Below are positions 1-6,806 of a DNA stretch of 64,000 nt, piece by piece; the stretch's first letter is position 1, and the number at the start of each line of letters is the position of its first letter. Made by a program: the position numbers and the translations under genes. Source of the DNA: Campylobacterales bacterium (GTDB lineage Bacteria; Campylobacterota; Campylobacteria; Campylobacterales; Sulfurimonadaceae). Below the pieces are notes generated by a model, which had not been told where the DNA came from, did no database searches, and saw only the letters and a program-made list of their open reading frames with translations. The stretch spans positions 1 through 64,000 of the forward strand of contig JAPLGM010000011.1 in the NCBI GenBank assembly GCA_026390165.1, written 5' to 3'.

Positions 1-863
1 ACTTTGGCGTGCTTACCACTTGCACGCTGTTTGAGATATTTCTCTTTGATAATTGGATTAGTGCGAACCGCAGAAACAGAAGCCATGTAAAGCATTTTAA
101 GCACTTGACTGTCACCGCGTTTTGAGATTTTATCTCTCTTTTTAACGGAGGTTCCCGACTGATAAGAGACAGGGTTAAGACCAAAAAATGAGGTGAGCTG
201 TCGGATATTGAATTTGTCGAAATGATCATACAAAAAAGGGAGAATGAAGAGCAAAAGCGTATCACCTACCCCTTTAATGTCTTTTTTGACGAGATCAAAT
301 TCAGGGCACTTTTCTTTAAGAAGAGTCAAAGAATGATCAAAAAGGAAAGTTCGTGTAATTTTCAATTGAGCCACTGTTTTTTCAATTTCAGAAACTAAAA
401 CCTTTGTGTCTTCGCCATATTCAAGGGCATGAATGAGGTTCTTAAGTTGTCGAGATTGTTTATCCAACTGAATAATTGAAGTCGTAAAGGGTTTAAAATA
501 ATCACGGATAGGATAGGAAAGAACGTTGAAATTATCACCTTTAAGGAGATAATACGCAATAGCATAAGCGTCCGATTTATCCATTTTTCCTTGAATCTTT
601 AGGGATTTACGAAAATGAGAGATAGTAAGAGGGTTTATAACAAAAGCCTCAAACCCATTATTTGAGAGATACAAATGGAGTTTTTTACTATAAACACCCG
701 TACTTTCAAAGCCTACTAAATCAATTTTGTTAGAGTGGAGAAGTTGAAGAATAGAATCAAAGCCAGTTGAATCGTTAGAAACAACGCTATAAATGGGCGT
801 ACCATTGATCAATAGACAAATGTCTAAGGTTAATTTTGAAACGTCGATGCCACATACTTTCAT
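1..863 (-). mobile_element. IS110-family transposase, 3' end beyond the window
   Basis: The reverse strand is open from an ATG at 863 to the left edge, giving about 287 residues. It starts MKVCGIDVSK and carries the RuvC-like DEDD catalytic set of IS110 transposases: Asp7 in GIDVS, Glu in GFESTGVY (about residue 60), and the Asp residues in KMDKSDAYAIAYY (about 103-106). The C-terminal part has the Tnp_20 (IS116/IS110/IS902) region with a serine in NPVSYQSGTS, then KRDKISKRGDSQVLKMLYMAS. IS110 enzymes recombine circular intermediates guided by a bridge RNA encoded in the element's own non-coding end. The reading frame is intact as far as it can be seen. The stop codon and the right element end lie outside the window, so activity cannot be judged. 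Confidence 0.92.
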
Positions 864-1060
864 GTCGAAACCTTTATTTCTTATTTGAGGTCATGGAGAC
901 TCTTAACTACGTCATAGGTTATTCGAAGGGGTACTATTTGATTCACGAGATCAAGTCTCTAAAGGCTATTTGTACTCACCACCGAATACTACAAAAAAGA
1001 AAAACTTTAATTTCAAGCTAATGAAGCGAGATTTAAGCTAATATATTTTTTGTAGGTGTC
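864..1060 (-). ncRNA. Non-coding 5' end of the IS110 element, candidate bridge RNA
   Basis: In the IS110 subgroup the bridge RNA is encoded between the element end and the transposase start, which here is the minus strand upstream of 863. Read on that strand the stretch has a TTGAT/ATCAA hairpin with a 7-base loop (about 939-955), flanked by GTAC near 972 and GTAC near 931 that can close a larger stem. No convincing protein is encoded. The exact element end is not visible to me, so the right limit is a guess. Position and pairing are seen; the bridge-RNA role is inference from the family. Confidence 0.3.
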
Positions 1061-1150
1061 GCATTATAAGAAAGGCTATAATTTAGAAAATAGATTTATG
1101 TTCGGATGGAAAGATTCTAAAAGGCTATGGGAAGGGTATTAAATCACGAG

Positions 1151-1167
1151 TACGCTATAATGGCGTA
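1151..1167 (+). promoter_or_regulatory. -10 box inside a dyad, upstream of the modE operon
   Basis: TATAAT at 1156-1161 is enclosed by the inverted repeat TACGC (1151-1155) and GCGTA (1163-1167). It lies about 28 bases before the ATG at 1190. The dyad around the -10 box suggests an operator that would block this promoter. The regulator is unknown; the dyad does not match the ModE-like site at 6269. Confidence 0.5.
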
Positions 1168-1189
1168 TCTTAATATTTAAAGGTCACTG

Positions 1190-1732
1190 ATGTGTCGCTT
1201 ACACCTTTTATCCGATTCCGAAAAAATTGCTTTACAAGCTCAATTACTTACACTTGCGAACTCTATCGGTGGGAAAAATGCGTTTTTAAAACTCATAGAG
1301 ACGATCCGAAAAACAACTCCTAATCCTCTCATCTCTAAAACGTCCCTCCTACGATTCCCAAAAGGGCTTGTCCGTTGGAATAAAACAATTCATCGCGACA
1401 ATCTAACCCTCCTTAGTACTCAAATGAATAATCGCACCCAAGAAAATCAAAATCTAATGGTCTCTAAAGAGCATAAAAACTATAAAGCCATTAGCAATAT
1501 GCTCCGTGCATTGGGTTCATTGACCTTTAGCATTACGATGCACACCGAAGAAGAAGGGGATGGATTTAATGGTAAGGGGTTCGATATTATTGATGCTGAG
1601 ACAACCAACCTCAACCCTATCTTCGAAATTCTTTTCTTTTGTCCTGTCAATATCACCAAAAAACTTCTTAATTTTACCGTTAAAGAGGGTGTTATTACAG
1701 AAAACGATGGCGAAGACGAGATCCAAGAATAA
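1190..1732 (+). CDS. Conserved-looking protein of unknown function upstream of modE
   Basis: This encodes 180 residues with no signal peptide or membrane segment. I do not recognise a family. The N-terminal half is basic (RKTTPNP, RFPKGLVRWNK) and the C-terminal half is acidic, ending ENDGEDEIQE. The middle region, about 85-135 (KEHKNYKAISNMLRALGSLTFSI), looks helical. The gene follows the TATAAT at 1156 and its stop is 10 bases before the preferred modE start, so the two are probably co-transcribed. That placement hints at a part in molybdate-responsive regulation, but nothing in the protein shows this. Confidence 0.6.
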   Translation: MCRLHLLSDSEKIALQAQLLTLANSIGGKNAFLKLIETIRKTTPNPLISKTSLLRFPKGLVRWNKTIHRDNLTLLSTQMNNRTQENQNLMVSKEHKNYKAISNMLRALGSLTFSITMHTEEEGDGFNGKGFDIIDAETTNLNPIFEILFFCPVNITKKLLNFTVKEGVITENDGEDEIQE

Positions 1733-1742
1733 GGCTGCGCGT

Positions 1743-2519
1743 ATGAAAATTGACGGACGCTTTTGGTTTACCAAAGAGGGGCAAAGTTTTTTAGGCTCAG
1801 GAAGAGTTGAACTTCTGCAACTCATTGATACAACAGGCTCCATCAATGCCGCCGCCAAAGCGATGAAAATGAGCTACAAAGCGGCATGGGAGCGGATCAA
1901 TAGCATGAACGCCCTAGCTGATAAACCTCTCATTGATCGAACCACTGGCGGCAAGGGGGGGGGAGGAACGAAACTCACCCCCTACGCCCATGAACTCATT
2001 GCGACGTTTCACCGTTTTAATGAACTTCATCGTCAATTTATCGACCGATTTTCGGAAGCGGGGAATGATCCCCAACGTCTTGCTCGGATTTTGAGTCGTA
2101 CCTTTCTCACCACCAGCGCACGCAATCAACTCCCTGCTACCCTCACAAAAATTGAGTCAAAAGGGCTACACAGCACCTTGACTCTTGCCCTCTCAGGCGA
2201 TGATATACTTCGTTCCACTATTACCGCCAAATCGGTGGAAAACATGGGATTGAGCGTCGGGTGCGATCTCTATGCTATTATCAAATCGAGTGATATTCAT
2301 ATCGTTTCAGCACTGCCCTCCTCCGACACTACCAATAATATACTATCAGGAACAGTAGAGACGCTTGAGACTTCAGGAGATAATATTGAAATCGCACTAC
2401 GACTAGAGGGAGGAACGATCCTTGTAGCCCTCGAAAAAGAAGATACCCTCCAAAGTCTAAAAATCAATACAACCGCTTACGCGCTTATTTCGCCGTTACA
2501 TATTATTATTGGGTTGTGA
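1743..2519 (+). CDS. modE: ModE, molybdate-responsive transcriptional regulator
   Basis: The 258-residue protein has the ModE layout: an N-terminal winged-helix LysR-like HTH (INAAAKAMKMSYKAAWERINSMN, then the TTGGKGGGGTKLT wing) followed by a C-terminal pair of Mop/TOBE modules (TSARNQLPATLTKIESKG near 125; then ILSGTVETLETSGDN near 200). ModE dimers bind molybdate through the di-Mop domain and repress mod promoters. I chose the ATG at 1743 because relatives start at M-K-I-D-G-R-F-W. The frame is open further upstream with an ATG at 1707 that would overlap the previous gene, and that start cannot be excluded. A likely target site lies at 6269-6296. Confidence 0.9.
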   Translation: MKIDGRFWFTKEGQSFLGSGRVELLQLIDTTGSINAAAKAMKMSYKAAWERINSMNALADKPLIDRTTGGKGGGGTKLTPYAHELIATFHRFNELHRQFIDRFSEAGNDPQRLARILSRTFLTTSARNQLPATLTKIESKGLHSTLTLALSGDDILRSTITAKSVENMGLSVGCDLYAIIKSSDIHIVSALPSSDTTNNILSGTVETLETSGDNIEIALRLEGGTILVALEKEDTLQSLKINTTAYALISPLHIIIGL

Positions 2520-2603
2520 TTTCTCTCAATCCATAGCGTAATCATTTTGTTATCATAAACAATTACACTACCCAAAATTTATATAAAAAATGGGAAGTCG
2601 ATT

Positions 2604-3290
2604 GTGCATAAAAATATTCTTTTTAGCGTTTTCGTAGCCCTCTCACTCTATGGCGCTCGACCTCTTGTAACGGATGATGCAAGGTTGACAAATGCCTATA
2701 GTTGCCAACTCGAAAGTTACACAAAACACACCACGTTCGTCAATGATTTTTGGTTACTCCCAGCGTGTAATCCCACTGGAAATCTTGAATTTACCCTTGG
2801 ACTTGGGAGAAGTTATAATCAATCAAATACGATCGATAATATCTCATTACAAGCCAAAACCCTCTTTCATCCTCTTCAAGTAAATGGATACGGTATCGGT
2901 ATTGCCACAGGGGTTACAACCAATACAATAACAGATGCCTATCAAAATCAAATTGGTTCATTTTATGGGTATATTCCCGTGAGTTTTTCCTTAAATAACG
3001 ATCAAATCATACTGCATCTTAACGGAGGAATGGTACACGATACGCAAAGTTATAACACATTTGGAACCTATGGAATAGGCTCAGAAATCACTATCAACGA
3101 GCACCTGTTCGGAGTTGCTGAAGTCTATGGTGATACAACAGGCGAACTATTTTGGCAAGGGGGGAGCCGTTTGTGGCTTATTCCAAATAAACTACAAATG
3201 GATATGACCTACGGTGCAGGAGGAAATGATTTTCACCAATGGGTTACGTTTGGTCTGCGTATTTTGGGCTCTGAATGGTTTCGCCATTGA
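2604..3290 (+). CDS. Secreted, probably outer-membrane beta-barrel protein
   Basis: The product has 228 residues with a GTG start preceded by GGGAAG. The N-terminus is a short signal peptide (HKNILFSVFVALSLYGA), then RPLVTDDARLT, a beginning that I associate with the transporter-like barrel group related to the MetA/phenol-degradation family. The rest alternates polar and hydrophobic residues as in membrane beta strands and ends in an aromatic-rich strand (WVTFGLRILGSEWFRH). No substrate can be read from the sequence. It stands alone after modE, with 84 bases between them. Confidence 0.6.
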   Translation: MHKNILFSVFVALSLYGARPLVTDDARLTNAYSCQLESYTKHTTFVNDFWLLPACNPTGNLEFTLGLGRSYNQSNTIDNISLQAKTLFHPLQVNGYGIGIATGVTTNTITDAYQNQIGSFYGYIPVSFSLNNDQIILHLNGGMVHDTQSYNTFGTYGIGSEITINEHLFGVAEVYGDTTGELFWQGGSRLWLIPNKLQMDMTYGAGGNDFHQWVTFGLRILGSEWFRH

Positions 3291-3434
3291 CACTCTTCCC
3301 AATTATCAACAGGCGGACAAATTTAAGCTTTTTTTCATTACGCCTTTTTTTGTGATATTTCCCCAACTGTGCTACCTTTTAAGGAAAAAACAACTATTGT
3401 ATGCGAAATAATATCTTTCGTCAAAAGGCGTTCA

Positions 3435-3563
3435 TTGAGAATCCTCCATTTCTCCGACACCCATTTTGGGTTCAACGACGAGAATAAACGAATCAGCGTA
3501 TTTTTATTCATCCTGTTTTTGGACAAAAACCGTGAGCACTACAAACCAAAAAGAGATGTTTGA
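3435..3563 (+). pseudogene. 5' remnant of an SbcD/Mre11-type phosphoesterase gene
   Basis: From a TTG at 3435 the frame reads LRILHFSDTHFGFND, the canonical start of an SbcD-like metallophosphoesterase including its first metal motif D-x-H (DTH). After about 15-20 codons the resemblance stops and the frame ends at 3563, whereas such proteins have about 370-400 residues. Together with the remnant at 4076-4225 it marks the two outer ends of a lost sbcD-sbcC-type operon. Confidence 0.6.
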
Positions 3564-3584
3564 GAGAGTGGTGGAGTTATAAAT

Positions 3585-4076
3585 ATGAATGAAATAGTAA
3601 CGACCGAAGAAAATATCAAAAACAAAATTTTCACCATCAGAGGGTTGCAAGTGATGCTTGATCGGGACTTGGCAGAGCTTTATGAGGTGGAGACAAAAGT
3701 TTTCAATCAAGCCGTCAAAAGAAATGAGAACCGATTTCCTGATGATTTTAGATTTCAGTTAACAGAAGCAGAGTATCAAAACTTGAGGTCACAAATTGTG
3801 ACATCAAGCGAACAAGATTCTTTAAGGTCACAATCTGTGACTATAGAGAGCAAGAGAGGCAAACACACAAAATATTTACCTTACGCTTTCACCGAACAAG
3901 GGGTCTCCATGCTCAGTGCGGTTTTAAAAAGCGATATTGCCGTTGACATAAGTGTAAAAATCATCCGAAGCTTTGCAGCCATAGGAGCCAGTCTAAAAGA
4001 TTTAGGGAAAAAATGGTTCGCTTTTTCTAGGTTTGAGAGGGAGAGTTTTGATATTTTGAGTAGGTTGGAGAGGTGA
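3585..4076 (+). CDS. ORF6N-domain protein, phage antirepressor type
   Basis: This is a 163-residue protein with an ORF6N domain at about 10-135: IFTIRGLQVMLDRDLAELYEVETKVFNQAVKRN, NRFPDDFRFQLTE and YLPYAFTEQGVSMLSAVL are hallmark segments. ORF6N/KilA-N proteins are DNA-binding domains common in phages and in mobile regions; their cellular role is mostly unknown. The C-terminal tail (KKWFAFSRFERESFDILSRLER) is short, and its stop overlaps the ATG of the SbcC-like remnant by ATGA. The region carrying LRSQ twice encodes two palindromes, listed separately. The gene sits exactly in the scar of the lost sbcD-sbcC-type operon and was probably acquired. Confidence 0.85.
   Translation: MNEIVTTEENIKNKIFTIRGLQVMLDRDLAELYEVETKVFNQAVKRNENRFPDDFRFQLTEAEYQNLRSQIVTSSEQDSLRSQSVTIESKRGKHTKYLPYAFTEQGVSMLSAVLKSDIAVDISVKIIRSFAAIGASLKDLGKKWFAFSRFERESFDILSRLER
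3788..3841 (+). repeat. Two GTCACA..TGTGAC palindromes within the ORF6N gene
   Basis: GTCACAAATTGTGAC (3788-3802) and GTCACAATCTGTGAC (3827-3841) lie 39 bases apart, that is 13 codons, both encoding L-R-S-Q-x-V-T. The arms are 7 and 6 base pairs. This may be only a duplicated peptide, or two operator-like sites inside the gene. Confidence 0.5.
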
Positions 4077-4225
4077 TGGGAGTGGTGTTTAAAAGTCATG
4101 ACGAGGAACGGCGCATCCAGATCATGGAAGCGTTTCACACGATCAGCGAATCGTATCGGCAGATATTTTTGATCTCTCATGAAACGGAGATTAAAGAGAT
4201 GTTTGAAAGGGTTGTAGAGCTTTGA
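4076..4225 (+). pseudogene. 3' remnant of an SbcC/Rad50-type ATPase gene
   Basis: A 49-codon frame reads ..SHDEERRIQIMEAFHTI.. and ends QIFLISHETEIKEMFERVVEL. This matches the end of SbcC/Rad50-like SMC ATPases: the D-loop D-E-E-R, the His-switch strand (FLISH) and the final F-x-R-V-V-E-L. The roughly 600-1000 residues before it are missing, including Walker A and the coiled coil. It begins in an ATGA overlap with the ORF6N stop and could be translated as a short peptide, but I read it as a deletion relict. The assignment is from remembered family motifs and was not searched. Confidence 0.6.
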
Positions 4226-4239
4226 AGAAAAGAACAATT

Positions 4240-5577
4240 ATGAAAAAAGTCAAAATTAATAGTATTGAAGAACTAAAAAAGTATTTTACCAAATATAAAG
4301 ATGGATTTCTCTTTAGGGGTCAAACAGCTCATTACATAAATAATAATGGTGATGTAAATGTACCAACTTCTTTTAGTCGGCATGGATGTATACCACCAAT
4401 AATGTTCAAATGGACACATTATTCCAAAGCTATAATAAGAGCCTTTACTCAATTAAATTACCATGAAATAAGCTCAGAATTATCACAAGCAATTTTGCAG
4501 CACTATGGTTGGAGATCGTTTTATGTAGACTTAACTAAATCCCCTCAAGTCGCTTGTTGGTTTGCTGTCAATCAATATAATGAAAATAATTTACTCAATA
4601 TGTGTGAAAATTTTGAAGAAGAGCCTATATGGCTAATACATAAAGAAGCTAAATATGTTGAAACAAACACCAAAGGACATATTTATATTGTCGATACTAA
4701 TATACTGAAAAAGTTAAACGTAACTATCTATGACCTTACTGAATTAGAAAGTACAGCAGGACTATTAAGATTTCATGCACAACAAGCATGTCTTGTTGGA
4801 AATTTTAAAGACACACTACCATTTCAAGCTATTATTGCTCATTTAGAAGTTGAAAATGAAATTTTGAAAGAGTTTTATTGTGAAAGTGGAATTAAGCATA
4901 CCAGTGACATTTTTCCAAGTAGATATGAAGATTTTGTGCTGAATAGCTTGTTAAATATTCCATGGGAAAAATTGCCTATTGATGGACCTATAACAACTTA
5001 TCAACGAGGACTGGGACTTCCCGAATATGACATAGAATTTATTAAGCACCTTTCTACAGAAACTGCTCTATTTAACGCTTATTGGATTGCTGATAATATC
5101 TCCGAAAAACATGTCCCATTAATTGGAATCCCATTTTACAAATTACCTGAGATTGCGTACTATGCAACCAGTGAAAATTCGTGCAAACTACAAGAAATAA
5201 ACCAATTACTAAAAACATATGATAAATTTGCTATTGAACTTGATCAATTAATCAAAATTGTAGAGCTAAATAATCAGAACGAGTACGAAAAAGGCATTGT
5301 AATCGAAAAAATTACAAGCGATTTAGTTTCAATATCGGGTTTAACAATTCATCATCCAGGACATCAGGTTTCAGGTATAGGTACAACTCGTAGTTGGTAT
5401 TATAAAATTGAAGATGAACAATGGTATCATATTGGACATCCTGAACAATGCCCATGCAATAATAATTTAAGACATGAATTGCACTATTCACTATTATATA
5501 TGTTTAACACATTTATAAAAGAGAAAAAAATTATACAAGTTGGCAAACTTATTTTTTCACATGCAGATATATTATAA
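4240..5577 (+). CDS. FRG-domain protein of unknown function
   Basis: The protein has 445 residues. Near the N-terminus are the FRG domain signatures: FLFRGQTAHY (about residue 22-31) with the F-R-G motif that names the domain, and LQHYGWRSFYVDLTKSPQVACWFA (about 92-115), equivalent to the usual Q-H-x-G-x-x-T-R-x-x-D-x-T-x-x-P-x-x-A-x-x-F-A block. The function of the domain is not established; such genes are frequent in accessory and defence-rich regions. Codon use is notably AT-rich compared with the mod genes, which fits recent gain. I start at the ATG at 4240; an in-frame TTG at 4222 overlaps the upstream remnant. No catalytic role can be read from the remaining about 300 residues. Confidence 0.75.
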   Translation: MKKVKINSIEELKKYFTKYKDGFLFRGQTAHYINNNGDVNVPTSFSRHGCIPPIMFKWTHYSKAIIRAFTQLNYHEISSELSQAILQHYGWRSFYVDLTKSPQVACWFAVNQYNENNLLNMCENFEEEPIWLIHKEAKYVETNTKGHIYIVDTNILKKLNVTIYDLTELESTAGLLRFHAQQACLVGNFKDTLPFQAIIAHLEVENEILKEFYCESGIKHTSDIFPSRYEDFVLNSLLNIPWEKLPIDGPITTYQRGLGLPEYDIEFIKHLSTETALFNAYWIADNISEKHVPLIGIPFYKLPEIAYYATSENSCKLQEINQLLKTYDKFAIELDQLIKIVELNNQNEYEKGIVIEKITSDLVSISGLTIHHPGHQVSGIGTTRSWYYKIEDEQWYHIGHPEQCPCNNNLRHELHYSLLYMFNTFIKEKKIIQVGKLIFSHADIL

Positions 5578-5606
5578 ACATAAATTTGAAAAGCTATTTA
5601 TCCTAG

Positions 5607-5650
5607 GTAGGATTTAGGGTAATCTAATGACCCTCTCTAAATCCCTCTAC
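5607..5650 (+). repeat. Imperfect long hairpin after the FRG gene
   Basis: GTAGGATTTAG (5607-5617) pairs with CTAAATC (5637-5643) and CTAC (5647-5650) with a CCT bulge; inside, GGT (5618-5620) can pair with ACC (5630-5632). It begins 30 bases after the FRG stop. There is no T-run, so it is not a clear intrinsic terminator. It could be the end of an old insertion. Confidence 0.45.
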
Positions 5651-5769
5651 ACCCGTGGAATCCAGTGATCAAGATTAAGGGGTCGGGTGATACCTGTAAC
5701 TAAATTTTCTTACTTTTTTCCTCGTTTGTACTCAGAGAAATAACCACTTGTTGATAAAGAACTCTTTAG

Positions 5770-5775
5770 TATAAT
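5770..5775 (+). promoter_or_regulatory. -10 box for the structured RNA
   Basis: TATAAT at 5770-5775, with TTGATA 13 bases upstream (5751-5756), too close for a standard -35. Transcription would begin near 5782, just before the first hairpin of the structured region. Confidence 0.45.
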
Positions 5776-5781
5776 AACGAT

Positions 5782-6091
5782 GTTTGAAAAACTGAGGCAA
5801 ACGCCTGATGATACTCCAATAGCGGACATGGACGAGGTGTGTAGATCCTAGGATCGAGGAGTCCAAAGTCGGAGGTATCCTAAGTGGAATTGGTCGTTTT
5901 GATCGTGAAGCTTGTGTGGATTTTAATCGAGTTCATCCGCTACTTTAACAAGTAGTAGATTTACTCACGGACGTGAACCGAAGTTGTCTTTGATTGACAC
6001 AAAGATAGATCGAAGATATAGTTAAGGTTAGGTTAAAACATATTTGACGATATAAGTTAACCGTAGGTGGATAATAAGCCTTATCTATTTT
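5782..6091 (+). ncRNA. Candidate structured non-coding RNA, no family recognised
   Basis: Within about 220 bases I can pair by eye: AGGC/GCCT (5795-5798 with 5803-5806, loop AAAC); GATAC-TCC with GGA-G-GTATC (5810-5817 with 5871-5879, one bulged G); inside it GAC and TGGAC (5825-5827, 5829-5833) with GTCCA and GTC (5861-5865, 5868-5870); a GATCCTAGGATC palindrome (5844-5855) in the loop; GGTC/GATC (5892-5904); GTTCATCCG with CGGA-CG-TGAAC (5931-5939 with 5968-5978); inside it CTACTT-TAAC-AAGTAG (5940-5955); TCTTTG/CAAAGA (5987-6005). A weak GATAA/TTATC hairpin followed by TATTTT (6070-6091) may end the transcript. The short open frames across it have no family resemblance. A 5' hairpin followed by two looped stems resembles the layout of IS110 bridge RNAs, but no transposase adjoins it. 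The boundaries are inferred. Confidence 0.5.
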
Positions 6092-6263
6092 CAAGCACAA
6101 TTATAACTGCTATACGTTAAAATATTCTTATTTATTTTATTGCCCAATTACCCCTTAAATCGTCTGCATATCTGAGAATATTGGTTTTTTACCTCCTGTC
6201 GGTACACTCAAAAATATTGAAAAACAAAGAGCGGCGTAGCCATTACTTTTAAGTTTTTTTCTA

Positions 6264-6297
6264 TATAATTCGCTATATCTTACAAAACATAACGAAA
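6264..6297 (+). promoter_or_regulatory. mop-modA promoter with overlapping ModE-like operator
   Basis: TATAAT at 6264-6269 is followed directly by the inverted repeat TTCGCTATAT (6269-6278) and ACATAACGAA (6287-6296), arms matching in 8 of 10 positions with an 8-base spacer. This agrees with the known ModE operator pattern (TCGNTATAT, short spacer, ATANAACGA type). The site would cover the transcription start, as expected for repression by molybdate-bound ModE. A further half-like CGTTATAT stands at 6348-6355. Confidence 0.6.
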
Positions 6298-6379
6298 ATG
6301 TCGCATTTGGCTATGAATACTTTTTGCAATGTTGTGTTCGTGATTAACGTTATATCAAAATAGATACTAAGGAAAACTT

Positions 6380-6796
6380 ATGTTAACTTCTGCTCGCAAT
6401 ACCCTTTATGGGACGGTTGAATCTCTCGTCACTGGTGCAGTTAATTCCGAACTTGTTTTATCTCTTGGTGATGAAAAAATCGTTGCTACCCTTACGAATG
6501 AGTCGGTTAAAAATCTTGATATTACTATCGGCAGTAGCGCATACGCCCTTATCAAATCGAGTTCAATGATTTTGGCAAAAAACAAACCGTTACGTATCAG
6601 TGCGCGTAATGTTCTCACCGCAACCGTCTCAGAGGTAATCAAAGGTGCGGTGAACGCTGAGATCAAAATGCAGCTTGGAATTACCCCGTTAACCGCTATT
6701 ATTACCAATGAATCGGCGGAAGAGCTGATGCTCAAAAAAGAAGATACCGTCTATGCAATCTTCAAAGCTTCCAGTGTCATCATCGGCATGGTCTAA
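6380..6796 (+). CDS. Molybdopterin-binding Mop protein with two TOBE modules
   Basis: The 138-residue protein consists of two Mop/TOBE repeats: LTSARNTLYGTVESLVTGAVNSELVL..AYALIKSSSMIL (about 2-66) and ISARNVLTATVSEVIKGAVNAEIKM..VYAIFKASSVIIG (about 73-137). Such small cytoplasmic proteins bind molybdate or tungstate oxyanions at subunit interfaces and buffer or deliver them. An AAGGA box precedes the ATG. It is the first gene after the ModE-like operator and lies 10 bases before modA, so it should be co-transcribed and molybdate-repressed. It resembles the C-terminal half of the ModE encoded at 1743-2519. Confidence 0.9.
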   Translation: MLTSARNTLYGTVESLVTGAVNSELVLSLGDEKIVATLTNESVKNLDITIGSSAYALIKSSSMILAKNKPLRISARNVLTATVSEVIKGAVNAEIKMQLGITPLTAIITNESAEELMLKKEDTVYAIFKASSVIIGMV

Positions 6797-6806
6797 AGGA
6801 ATTATT

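Larger units (their letters stand above)
5578..6379. other. 802-base gene-free stretch between FRG gene and mop
   Basis: It holds, in order, a long imperfect hairpin (5607-5650), the string GGGGTCGGGTGATACC near 5680 that recalls flanks of IS200-like/RAYT elements (impression only), a TATAAT and the structured RNA locus (5770-6091), about 170 AT-rich bases in which I see nothing, and the mop promoter with a ModE-like site (6264-6297). No frame longer than about 45 codons looks like a gene. Confidence 0.6.

Noticed and set aside
836-1021. 61-codon open frame over the IS110 start
   Set aside because: It runs antisense into the transposase start and across the element's non-coding end; composition does not look coding.
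5780-5943. Two short open frames (24 and about 40 codons) in the RNA locus
   Set aside because: They are in different phases, lack ribosome sites and family resemblance, and base pairing across the stretch explains it better.
6132-6190. Minus-strand peptide RYADDLRGNWAIK, recalling the reverse transcriptase YADD motif next to a structured RNA (retron idea)
   Set aside because: Only about 17 codons are open, the rest of a reverse transcriptase is missing, and it is on the strand opposite to the RNA, contrary to retron layout.
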